Of a stretch of DNA of 62,292 nt, positions 34,227-43,282 are shown piece by piece. The notes beneath the pieces were generated by a model, which saw nothing but the letters and a program-made list of their open reading frames with translations, searched no databases and was not told where the DNA came from. This stretch comes from JAGLTZ01 sp964637695 (GTDB lineage: Bacteria; Blakebacterota; Blakebacteria; Blakebacterales; Blakebacteraceae), in contig CAZWVF010000007.1 of assembly GCA_964637695.1 (NCBI GenBank), positions 1 through 62,292 of the forward strand, read 5' to 3'. A program made the translations under genes and the position numbers. Each line of letters opens with the position of its first letter. The stretch's first letter is position 1.

Positions 34227-34462
34227 AATGGAATTCTCGAGATAAAAGACCTCGAAGAACACGTAATCATTTTGTATCAACGGTTAAATCCACAAGTTCT
34301 ACCCCTGGTAATGTCGGATACCACAATAGTGAAGAGGTAAGGACAAAACAGGTTAGAATAGATTTCTATACAATATATTAGTAGGTATGCTTCTCGAGTC
34401 GGTGACAACAATCCTCAACATCGGTTATCCAGACTGCTACTTTACTTCGTCTTTATGGCCGT

Positions 34463-35830
34463 TTATCCTCCTCGCTGCTGGCCGGGATCAGCCAGAAGCA
34501 GAACAATATCCATCACATTGGTCATCGTCGGACCCGTCCTGACCAGGCTGCCGGCGGCCTTGTGGAAGGAGTAGGAATCGTGCTTCGACAGGTAATCGAG
34601 CGGATCGAGGCCTGCCAGCCGTCCCCTTTCAACAGTCTTTCCATCCACTACTGCTCCGGCAGCATCAGTTGGCCCGTCGGTCCCGTCTGTGCCTGCAGCC
34701 AGTAACACGACATTCTCGATTTCCTGAAGTGCCACGGCCGCCGCCAGAGCAAGTTCCTGGCTTCTGCCTCCGGTGCCCGACTCGCCCTCGATGGTTACCG
34801 TGGTTTCTCCTCCAGCGATGAGACAGAATGGTACTTCAGCCAGCTCCCCGGTAATGGCATTCTCTATGAGCAGACCGGCCATCATCTTTCCGATATTCCC
34901 TGCCTCACCATCCATGGTGGATGTCAGAACCGAAGCATTGAATCCGAGAGCACCGGCCCTGTCGACAGCTTCCCTGATCGCTCTGTCGATGTTCCCGATA
35001 AGGAATGTGCTGCACCTCTCGCACCCAGGCTCTCCCTCCTTGAGTGTTTCGGCAATCTCACCGGACGCACCCCTCTCGAGGTGCTCCCTTACCGAGTCGG
35101 GAATAAGGTTGATCACATTCCTGTGCTCCAGGATCTCCAGGGCTTCTCCGTAGGTGCTCGGATCCGGTACGGTAGGACCTGAGGCGATAATCGGCAGGGG
35201 ATCACCTATAACATCACTCAGAACAAGTGCGATCACTCTGGCCGGCAGCGCGTGTCTTGCCAGCTGCCCACCCTTTACCCGGGAGATGTGCTTCCTGACC
35301 GTATTTATCTCCTGAATCGGAGCTCCGGAGTTCAGCAGGATGTTATTTGTCAGTTGTGCATCATCCAGTGTGATTCCTTCAGAGTATGCATCGAGGAGAG
35401 CGCTGCCTCCGCCGGTGAGCAGAACGAATGCGAGATCGTTTTCTTCGAGGTCATCAAGCAGATCACAGATCTCCACTGTTGCGGCAATACCATTATCATC
35501 AGGTATGGGATGGCCGGCTTCCCTTAACTCAATCCGGTCGAGAGGGAAACCGTGGTCATATTTGACAGATATCAGGCCGCCATCCAGCCTTTCCTGCAAT
35601 AACTCCTCCAGAGATCCTGCCATCGGTGCGGCAGCCTTGCCCGCACCGACTGCGACGATCCTGCCTACCTCGCTCAGGTCTATTTCCAGCTCCTCCCCCT
35701 TCAGACCGGAAACGTGCAATACGGTCCCTTTCAGGAGCAGAACCTCCTCCATGAGCTGCTGCGGATGCACTGCTTCCACCGAAGCGGAGAAGATATCCAG
35801 TGCCATTGCCTTCAGATCCTCGACGTGCAT
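34463..35830 (-). CDS. Glycerate 2-kinase (DUF4147/MOFRL type)
   Basis: The protein has about 455 residues from the chosen ATG at 35830 (MHVEDLKAMALDIFSASVEAVHPQQL). The DUF4147 N-terminal domain has VAVGAGKAAAPMAGSLEELL, GLISVKYDHG and FVLLTGGGSALL. The C-terminal MOFRL domain has CLIAGGETTVTIEGESGTGGRSQELALAAAVAL and LLAAGTDGTDGPTDAAGAVVDG. These enzymes phosphorylate D-glycerate at C2, giving 2-phosphoglycerate, in serine, glycine or glyoxylate pathways. The frame is open upstream to an ATG at 35923, but homologues begin near the chosen start; neither has a good ribosome site. No other glyoxylate gene is adjacent. It is divergent from the efflux regulator. Confidence 0.9.
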   Translation of the reverse strand: MHVEDLKAMALDIFSASVEAVHPQQLMEEVLLLKGTVLHVSGLKGEELEIDLSEVGRIVAVGAGKAAAPMAGSLEELLQERLDGGLISVKYDHGFPLDRIELREAGHPIPDDNGIAATVEICDLLDDLEENDLAFVLLTGGGSALLDAYSEGITLDDAQLTNNILLNSGAPIQEINTVRKHISRVKGGQLARHALPARVIALVLSDVIGDPLPIIASGPTVPDPSTYGEALEILEHRNVINLIPDSVREHLERGASGEIAETLKEGEPGCERCSTFLIGNIDRAIREAVDRAGALGFNASVLTSTMDGEAGNIGKMMAGLLIENAITGELAEVPFCLIAGGETTVTIEGESGTGGRSQELALAAAVALQEIENVVLLAAGTDGTDGPTDAAGAVVDGKTVERGRLAGLDPLDYLSKHDSYSFHKAAGSLVRTGPTMTNVMDIVLLLADPGQQRGG

Positions 35831-35940
35831 AGGGAGACGGTAGTTTCGAACAGGTTTCCAGGTCAACCCGACCTTACATGAAAATCTTCTGACACGGATC
35901 CCGGCGATCACTTTTTCAAACATTTCAGTCGGGAAATCCG

Positions 35941-35969
35941 TTGACTCTGACTATAGAGTCATTTATTTG
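35941..35969 (+). promoter_or_regulatory. Candidate promoter/operator of the TetR-efflux operon
   Basis: TTGACT (35941-35946) with a 17-base spacer to TATTTG (35964-35969) is a plausible promoter. The spacer and -35 contain an inverted repeat, TGACTCT (35942-35948) and AGAGTCA (35955-35961) with six bases between. The TetR gene starts about 64 bases further on, so this could be its own operator. The -10 match is weak. Confidence 0.4.
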
Positions 35970-36032
35970 ACTGGTGAGTATAAATTGTGGCCGCCCAGGT
36001 CATATATCAACCAGCCATCAAAAAGGTAAAGC

Positions 36033-36665
36033 ATGTCAACTCGCCATAAGCAGGAGAGAGAGTGGCACAGGCAGTTCATCCTGGAGCGTGCCGTGAAGGA
36101 GTTCGCCGTGCGCGGATATGAAGGCACAACGATGGATAGAATCGCCGGAGCCGCAGAAGTCTCGAAGGGCACTCTTTATAACTATTTCTCCAGCAAACAG
36201 GAGATCTTCTTCAGCATTCTTCACTACGGAATGGATCAGGTTCTGGAGATGATCGATCAGACTCTGGAGGAAGAGAGACCGATAGAGGAGAAGGTCAGGA
36301 TCCTTACAATCCACTTCCTGGAATTCTTCCAGGAGGGAAGCGAGATCCACAGAATCCTGATGGTCGAGAGCGAGAGGATCATGATGGCTGCCCACATGGA
36401 CCTGGGTAAGATAATGAGGGAACATATCTCAGCCTTAATCTCTCATCTGGTCAAATTCATGCGTGAAGGTCAGGAGGCAGGAGTGTTCCGCAGGTCCGAT
36501 CCGGAACTCGCCGCAATGATCTTCATGAACATTATCACAGCCGATCTCAAATACACACTTGTTACCGGGGAGAAAAGACCAGCTGCAATCAAGGCTGATG
36601 AAATATCAGCATATGCTCTGGGTGCCCTGTGCGGACCTCCACACTCCCCGAAGACAGCGCCCTAG
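36033..36665 (+). CDS. TetR/AcrR-family transcriptional regulator
   Basis: This 210-residue protein has the TetR DNA-binding domain at the N-terminus: ILERAVKEFAVRGYEGTTMDRIAGAAEVSKGTLYNYFSSKQEIFFSIL, where the recognition helix is SKGTLYNYF. The C-terminal ligand domain begins about residue 60 and is poorly conserved, as usual. AAGGT upstream of the ATG is the ribosome site. The gene stands first in an operon with a TolC-like, a periplasmic adaptor and an RND pump gene, the typical arrangement for a local repressor of efflux. An inverted repeat in the putative promoter upstream is a possible binding site. The inducing compound is unknown. Confidence 0.93.
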   Translation: MSTRHKQEREWHRQFILERAVKEFAVRGYEGTTMDRIAGAAEVSKGTLYNYFSSKQEIFFSILHYGMDQVLEMIDQTLEEERPIEEKVRILTIHFLEFFQEGSEIHRILMVESERIMMAAHMDLGKIMREHISALISHLVKFMREGQEAGVFRRSDPELAAMIFMNIITADLKYTLVTGEKRPAAIKADEISAYALGALCGPPHSPKTAP

Positions 36666-36681
36666 AACAGGAGCAGTTACG

Positions 36682-38037
36682 ATGATTTTAAGGCATCGCA
36701 GCGGCAGGATGATCACACTATCTTTGATTATCCTGCTTACATGTACGATTCATCCCGTCTCAGCACAATCGGGTGACGGAAGTCAGTTACGCGTTCTGAC
36801 TCTGGATGGGGCTGTCAGACTGGCGGAACGGCAGAATCCCGGTCTGCTGACTGCACGAGAGCAGATCAATCTCGCCGAGGCATCCGTGCTGGGCGCCTGG
36901 GGCAATCTGCTTCCAACGGTCGAGTTCAGTACGCTCTGGAACTTCTCCGAGAAAGTGCAGGAACTGCAGAATCCCTTTCCCTTTCCCGGAGGTCCCACAA
37001 CCCTGAAGATCGACTTTACACAGGATTTTCAGGGAGGTGTGAACATCGGGATGCCTGTCTGGACCTGGGGTGCTGTCCGCAACAACTACAGGGATGCCAG
37101 AGCTTCCGTCGATATGGCCAACCACAGCCTTGAAGGAAACCGTCTCGAGGTGAGGATGCAGGTCACACAGGCCTTCTACGGTGTGATGCTGACAGAGGAG
37201 GGGCTGAAAGTAGCCAGAGATGCTCTTGAACAGGCCGAGAGACAGGAAGCAATAGCTGCAGAACGCCTGGCACAGGGAGCCGTCAGCCAGTTCGACTATC
37301 TGAGGGCCCAGGTGCAGGTCGCAAACCTGCGCCCCTCTGTCGTGCGTGCCGGGTCAATGGTCCGCCAGTCAAGAATCGGCCTGAACCTGCTTCTGGGGCT
37401 ACGGGCGGATGAAGAGATCCGACTGGAGGGCGAGCTTATATATACACCGGTTCAGTTGTCACTGGATGAACTGAAGCGGGATGCGCTTTCGACCAGGGCA
37501 GATCTTAGAAGTGCACGACTTGGCCTTCAGAGAGCAGACCTTGCTATCAGCATGGCGCGCGCTGCACGGCTGCCTTCGGTAGTACTCAGCGGCAGCTACT
37601 TATTCCGTGCTGACAATGCAACACTGAGCGAAAAATTCAACGACAACTACATGGCAAATATGATCCTGGCCTTTCCCATCTTCGATGCATTCGCCGCCAG
37701 GAGCCGTACCTCGATGGCCCGGGCCAGCCGGGAACAGGCGCGGATCATGGTGGGCCGGCTGCAGGATGTGATCGAGGCGGAGGTTGAGCAGTCGTTCCAG
37801 GATCTGATTGCCGCCCAGCAATCGTACCTGGCCCAGATTGACAACGTCGCGATCGCCGAACGTGCACTTGAGATCGCACAGGTCTCCTACGAGAATGAAA
37901 TGATGACCAGCGTTGAACTGATGGACATTCAGCTCGCCCTGACAATAGCCCGTCAGAACCACTTCCAATCACTTTTTGATTATCTCGTCGCATTGGCCCG
38001 GATCGAGAAAGCCGTAGGCCGGCCGATCAGCCACTGA
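36682..38037 (+). CDS. TolC-family outer-membrane efflux channel
   Basis: The protein of 451 residues starts at ATG 36682, where AGGAG precedes by about 9 bases; the frame is open further upstream inside the TetR gene. A signal peptide (MITLSLIILLTCTIHPVSA) is followed by the OEP repeats. LDGAVRLAERQNPGLLTAREQINLAEASVLGAWGNLLPTVEF opens the first repeat, and TRADLRSARLGLQRADLAISMARAARLPSVVLSGSY opens the second. The long coiled helices carry ERQEAIAAERLAQGAVSQFDYLRAQVQVANLRPSVV and EIAQVSYENEMMTSVELMDIQLAL. Trimers form the outer-membrane exit duct. The adaptor gene follows 10 bases later. Confidence 0.93.
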   Translation: MILRHRSGRMITLSLIILLTCTIHPVSAQSGDGSQLRVLTLDGAVRLAERQNPGLLTAREQINLAEASVLGAWGNLLPTVEFSTLWNFSEKVQELQNPFPFPGGPTTLKIDFTQDFQGGVNIGMPVWTWGAVRNNYRDARASVDMANHSLEGNRLEVRMQVTQAFYGVMLTEEGLKVARDALEQAERQEAIAAERLAQGAVSQFDYLRAQVQVANLRPSVVRAGSMVRQSRIGLNLLLGLRADEEIRLEGELIYTPVQLSLDELKRDALSTRADLRSARLGLQRADLAISMARAARLPSVVLSGSYLFRADNATLSEKFNDNYMANMILAFPIFDAFAARSRTSMARASREQARIMVGRLQDVIEAEVEQSFQDLIAAQQSYLAQIDNVAIAERALEIAQVSYENEMMTSVELMDIQLALTIARQNHFQSLFDYLVALARIEKAVGRPISH

Positions 38038-38047
38038 GGAATACGTC

Positions 38048-39256
38048 ATGCAGAAAATGATGAATGCTTCCATGAAGTCGATAAGACTCCTGACGCTGGC
38101 TGCCACCGGTGTCTTGTTGATGAGTTTGCACAGTTGCGCTCCCGGCGGCAGCGAGGATGCCGTTGAAGAAGCGATCGCAGTCGAGGTCACCAGGGCTGTC
38201 AGAGGAAACCTTGAACAGACAATACGACTCTCCGGCGACATACTGGCAGGCCGATCTGTTCGTCTTTTCGGTCAGATTCCCGACCGCCTGACAGATGTAC
38301 TGGTTGATGTCGGTGATCATGTCCAGCGGGGTCAGACACTCGCCCGCATCAGAGATGATGGAGTGCAGGCAGGTGTCGAACAGATCGAAGCCAATCTTCG
38401 GGCAGCACAGGTTACTCTGGCGAACCTGCGGGATGAATATGCCCGCAGCCGGAGACTCCACGATGCTGGTGCTGTTTCGAACCAGACACTGGAAAGTGTG
38501 AGAACGCAGTTCGAGGCAACCCGGGCGCAGGAAGAACAGATGCAGGCTGCCCTTGCAGCGGCCCGTGCATCGTTCCAGAACACTGTTATCACTGCCCCAT
38601 TCACTGGAGTTGTGGCCGAACGATATCTGGAGGCGGGCGACATGGCAGGGCCGGGATTCCCCGTATTCAGGCTGGTAAACATGCGGCCTGTAAAGGTATC
38701 CACTGAGATATCCCAGGAACGTCTGGGCCTGGTCAGCCCGGGAATGACCGCACGTGTCACTGTGTCCTCATACCCCGGACAGGTATTCGAGGGAGAGGTT
38801 GTCAGTATCGCACCGGTCCTCGATCCGATGACCCGGATGACCAGAATCGAGATCCAGCTTGAAAACCGGGACGGGCGTCTGAAGGCAGGAATGTTCACGG
38901 AAATCCGCCTGGTTGTTTCAGCCGTTGAAGCAGGAATCCTGGTACCCATTGATGCACTCAGGGACGAATACCGATACGTAACCAGCAGTGGCCAACCCTC
39001 CTCAGGCGCACCTGGATCTGATGATTCTTCCATGGAAGCCGAGGTCTTCGTAGCTGAGGCTGACCGGGCTATTCTAAGACTGGTTAAAGTCGGAGTAATT
39101 GGCGAAGAGATGGTCGAAATCCTGGAAGGATTGAATGTGGATGAGGCTGTTATCACAGTCGGCAAGTACCAGGTTACAGATGGTGCATCGATAATCATCC
39201 GGAATCCCGATTCCGGAGGGGAAGAGCAGGAACGGCAAAACGGAGCAGATCGATGA
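38048..39256 (+). CDS. RND periplasmic adaptor (membrane fusion) lipoprotein
   Basis: This 402-residue protein has a signal with a lipobox near LLMSLHSCAPGGS, so it is probably anchored by lipid. Adaptor features follow. The lipoyl half-motifs are IPDRLTDVLVDVGDHVQRGQTLARI and ARASFQNTVITAPFTGVVAERYLEAGDMAGPGFPVFRL. Between them a coiled hairpin runs from EQIEANLRAAQVTLANLRDEYARSRRL to FEATRAQEEQMQAALA. The barrel domain contains VSPGMTARVTVSSYPGQVFEGEVVSIAPVLDPMTRMTRIEI. It links the RND pump to the TolC-like channel. GAGGA before the start is the ribosome site. Its stop overlaps the pump gene start by four bases (ATGA). Confidence 0.93.
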   Translation: MQKMMNASMKSIRLLTLAATGVLLMSLHSCAPGGSEDAVEEAIAVEVTRAVRGNLEQTIRLSGDILAGRSVRLFGQIPDRLTDVLVDVGDHVQRGQTLARIRDDGVQAGVEQIEANLRAAQVTLANLRDEYARSRRLHDAGAVSNQTLESVRTQFEATRAQEEQMQAALAAARASFQNTVITAPFTGVVAERYLEAGDMAGPGFPVFRLVNMRPVKVSTEISQERLGLVSPGMTARVTVSSYPGQVFEGEVVSIAPVLDPMTRMTRIEIQLENRDGRLKAGMFTEIRLVVSAVEAGILVPIDALRDEYRYVTSSGQPSSGAPGSDDSSMEAEVFVAEADRAILRLVKVGVIGEEMVEILEGLNVDEAVITVGKYQVTDGASIIIRNPDSGGEEQERQNGADR

Positions 39257-42200
39257 ATATACCCCGACTGGCGGTAAAAAGAGCCGTCACCTTCAGCATG
39301 GTCTTCGTCACGATGACCGGCTTCGGGATCATGGGACTTCGGCTCCTGCCCATTGAGCTCTTCCCCGATATCACCTTTCCGGTAGCTGTGATATTCGTCG
39401 ACTACGAAGGTGCCAGCCCCGAGGATATGGAATCGCTCGTAACCATGCCTATCGAAGAAGCGGTCTCCTCCGTGAGCGGAATCAAGAACATAACCAGTGA
39501 TTCGAGGCAGGGTGTCGGATTCATTCTCCTGGAATTCGCCTGGGGTACCGACATGGAAAATGCGAAGGATGAGATCCGGGAGAACCTCGATATGTACGAG
39601 GACATGTTCCCGCAGGAGATGCGGGAACCTCTCGTAGTGGCTTTCGATCCCAGCATGATGCCGATTGCGTTCCTGGGTGTTTCGGGAGATATGCCTACCC
39701 ACGAATTGCGTGCGATCTCCAAGGAGCAGATTGAACCGCTCCTTGAAAGAGTCCCCGGTGTAGCCCTGGCAGCTACCGACGGCGGTCTGGACAGACAGAT
39801 CCAGGTAAGGCTCGATCCGGTTCGTATGCGTGCCCGGCGAATCCCGGTTCAGCAGATCGTTAACGCCATCCGTATGGAAAACATACAGATGCCGGGAGGA
39901 ACCTTCGATCAGGGACAGATCACATATGCCGTCCATACCCAGGGGAAGTACGACGACGTAGAGCAGATCGCGGAGACGATAGTCGGATATGCCGGAACCA
40001 GCCCGATCCGCGTACGCGATGTAGCCGATGTAGTGGACACTTTCGAGGAGGAAGCAGCGGGCACCCACATAAACGGTTCTCCGGGCGTGCTGCTGTTCGT
40101 AATGAAGCAGTCCGATTCGAATACGGTAAAGGTCACAAACCAGGTCCTCAGGCAGCTCCCCTACATCAATTCAGTCCTGCCCGCAGGAGTTCAGTTAAGC
40201 GTGATTTTCGAACAGGCAGGTTTCATCGAACGATCCATTGGGAATCTGGCAAATACAGCAGTCCTGGCTTTTATCATGGCCGCAATCATCCTGCTCGTAT
40301 TCCTGAGGAATATTCGGGCCAGTATGATTGTCACGCTGAGCATACCACTGAGCATGCTCTTTGCATTCTTCGCCATGTACCTGCTCGATCTGAACCTGAA
40401 CATCATCAGTCTGGCAGGTCTGGCACTGGCTGTGGGTATGCTCGTGGACAACTCGATCGTCGTGCTGGAGAACACCGTTCGATTCATTGAGGATGGACAG
40501 ATCCCGATGGAAGCAGCCGTGAACGGTCCCAGTGAAATACTGATGGCGATTGTGGCATCAACTCTCACAACAATCAGTGTATTCGTCCCCATACTCTTTG
40601 TACCGGGGATCGCCGGCGTCATGTTCAGGGATATGGCCATTACGATATGTGTCAGCCTTGCCGCGAGCCTCTTTGTCGCCGTAAGCCTGGTACCGTTGAT
40701 GGGAAGCCGGTGGCTGTTGCCCGATGCTGAGCGCCCTCCGATCCGCATTCCGCTGTTCAAGCGGCTCTCTTCCATGGTCGGCGAACAGTTGGACAGACTC
40801 GAAGCAACCTATAGCAGGCACCTCGAATGGGTTCTTGGACATCGCAGGCTTACAATGATAGCGACAGCCGGATACTTCTTTATTTCAATGGGATTAATTG
40901 GGGTTATCGACCGGGAGTGGCTGCCTGAAACCCAGGAAGAACAGATCATCATCAGGGNNNNNNNNNNNNNNNNNNNNNNNNNNNNNNNNNNNNNNNNNNN
41001 NNNNNNNNNNNNNNNNNNNNNNNNNNNNNNNNNNNNNNNNNNNNNNNNNNNNNNNNNGTTATCGACCGGGAGTGGCTGCCTGAAACCCAGGAAGAACAGA
41101 TCATCATCAGGGTTGAACGCGCACCCGGCACATCTATCAGGGAAATGGAAGAGACCATGTCCCGCCTCGAGAGGATCGCCCTGGATAATGTTCCTGAAGC
41201 TTACGCAATCACAACTTCCTACGGGCCGGGGGAAGGATTCGCATCATTTTCATCTTCGGCCAGCAACCAGGGACAGCTCGAGATAAATATCGTGGAAATC
41301 GGGCAGAGGGAACGGAACACTGTTAAGATCCGCGACGACCTGCTGCCCCTGCTGAAACAGGAACCGGGAGTGGAAGTAACCGCACAACTGGGTGGCCAGA
41401 TGCACATGATGACAGAGGGAGACATCATCGTCGAAATCTACGGCTACGACCAGGAGAAGGGTCAGGAGATAGCTCTCGACCTGATCGAAGAAATCGGGAA
41501 ACTCGAGAACATCGTGCACGTCAGCAGTTCCTACGAAAAGGGCAGGCCTGAACTGGAAGTCAAACTGAACCGGGATCAGCTCTCTGCCATAGGACTGCCG
41601 GGCAATGCCATTACGAGCACATTGAGTACTTTCCTGCGTGGAACAGTGGCCACATGGTATACCGAAGGAAACCGGGAACACGAGGTGCTGGTGCGAGCCG
41701 ACGAGTCTTATCGTAATACAGCCTCGGCGATAAAGGACCTGATGGTTGCCACACCTGCGGGTTCACAGATACCCATGGCTGATTTCATAACCCTTGAGCC
41801 CTCCAGAGCACCTGTCACCATCAACCGCAAGAACGAGCAGCGGGTAGTCTACGTGAATATCGACGTGGAGGGTTCAAAGCTCGGCCTGGTTACGCGTGAA
41901 GTCCAGGCACTGCTGGAGGAGTACAACTGGCCGGCAGGCTACCAGTGGGTGGTCGGTGGTGCCGCAGAAGACATGATGGAGTCATTCTTCTGGCTTATGA
42001 TTGCTCTTCTGGGTGGATCGGCACTCGTCTATATGGTAATGGCGAGCCAGTTCGAAAGTCTTCTCGGACCTTTCATTATAATCTTCACCATCCCGCTGGC
42101 ATTCACAGGTGTCACCTGGGCTCTCTTTTTAACAAACACAGCTCTGAGCGTCGTGGCCATGATCGGGATAATCATTCTGGTCGGGATTGTAGTGAACAAT

Positions 42201-42581
42201 GCGATCGTGCTGATCGACTATATAGAGCAGCTCAGGGTACGCGGGATGGAGATGTTCGAAGCGGTCAAGACAGCTGCCAGGCGCAGATTGAGACCGATTC
42301 TCATGACCGCTCTCACTACTATCCTGGCCATGCTGCCGCTGGCCCTGGAATGGGGAACCGGAGCCGAGTTGTGGGCTCCGATGGCCCGGTCAGTCATCGG
42401 TGGTCTTACTGCATCGACATTTCTGACGCTGATGATCATCCCGACGGTATACACGATCTTCGGTGATTACAGGATGAATTTTGCCGAGAAGCGGGCGGAC
42501 AGCAAGCGCAGGAGAAGAACCCGTTACGAACGGCTGGCAGAACGAGAAAAGAGGAGCGGCCTTACAGAAGCGATTACCTGA
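39253..42581 (+). CDS. RND (HAE1-type) efflux transporter, interrupted by an assembly gap
   Basis: This is an RND pump of the AcrB/HAE1 group. The N-terminal helix is FSMVFVTMTGFGIMGLRLLPIELFPDITFPVAVIFVDYEGASPEDMES, and the membrane block AGLALAVGMLVDNSIVVLENTVR includes the proton-relay Asp-Asn region. The second half has MADFITLEPSRAPVTINRKNEQRVVYVNI and IIILVGIVVNNAIVLIDYIEQLR. A 100-N run (40958-41057) breaks the sequence, but the 55 bases before it (40903-40957) are identical to the 55 after it (41058-41112). Removing the 155-base excess restores one frame of 1057 residues, the normal length. The gene is therefore intact, and the visible frame change is an assembly artefact. Confidence 0.93.
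40903..41112. other. Scaffold gap with a duplicated 55-bp contig overlap
   Basis: A run of 100 N (40958-41057) lies between two identical 55-base copies (40903-40957 and 41058-41112) of part of the RND pump gene. The overlap length suggests contigs from a k=55 assembly that were joined by scaffolding but not merged. There is probably no missing sequence here. Confidence 0.9.
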
Positions 42582-42621
42582 ATTATCGGCCTGCTCACTG
42601 ACCAGGCCCTCAAGCAGCGCA

Positions 42622-43059
42622 TCAGGGCTGGAACCTGCGTGGTCCGAATGCGGAGGATACCTCCATTATTGTACGGTTCGAATCGTTGGCATGAACCTTC
42701 AGCAGGAAATGGTCCGGTGTCTGGCTGATATAACTGCTGAAGGTGAAAGATACTGAATCGGGCAGTGTCATATAGACAGGCATGGACCGGCGCAGCTGCT
42801 CAAGTGAATTTATCGCATCGGAGGCCGGATACCGGGCAAGACTGTTCTGGGAGCGATACATCTCAAGGCCCTGCTTGACCTGTCGCAACTCCGACAATAC
42901 CGACACCATCATGGCCTGATCCACGGGAGTCGGTCCTCCCTCCTTACCCTTCCCTCCCAGCAGTCCCCCGCTCTGGAACATGAAGTAGGCTGCAGCCAGC
43001 ACGATAATCAGTGCCAGAACCATGCCGATCAGACCTGCTGCACCCGATTCTCTATCCAT
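42622..43059 (-). CDS. Single-helix anchored protein of unknown function
   Basis: From the ATG at 43059, with GGAGGAGTTCC about 8 bases upstream, the protein has 145 residues; the frame is open further upstream without homology. It starts MDRESGAAGLIGMVLALIIVLAAAYFMFQSGGLLGG, a membrane helix that resembles pseudopilin or secretion-signal segments. A Gly/Lys-rich linker (GKGKEGGPTPVDQ) follows, then a soluble domain with QAMMVSVLSELRQVKQGLEMYRSQNSLARYP. That pairing of an N-terminal helix with a residue pattern ELRQ-x-x-Q-x-LEMYR is seen in minor pseudopilins, but no prepilin peptidase site (G-F-T-x-x-E) is present. It may be a pseudopilin-like or envelope protein. It is convergent with the RND gene. 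Confidence 0.6.
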   Translation of the reverse strand: MDRESGAAGLIGMVLALIIVLAAAYFMFQSGGLLGGKGKEGGPTPVDQAMMVSVLSELRQVKQGLEMYRSQNSLARYPASDAINSLEQLRRSMPVYMTLPDSVSFTFSSYISQTPDHFLLKVHANDSNRTIMEVSSAFGPRRFQP

Positions 43060-43282
43060 CTGGAACTCCTCCGTGATTCCGGCAGATGTAACGACCTGCA
43101 ATTGTACAACATGTCGCATGTCGGGTGCGAGGAGTACGTGCTTGCACTCATAACGGAATCGAGAGAGAATCATGGAGATTAACCGCCTTCTCCGGGCTGA
43201 CTCCAGGTCAGAATACTGGCCGGAGCGTATTTAATTATAGATGAGCTTAGTAATAATGAGCTCCTGAACCAAAGGATCTCTG

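Noticed and set aside
39253..42581. Two separate truncated RND pump genes
   Set aside because: The identical 55-bp flanks and restored frame show one intact gene split by a scaffold artefact.
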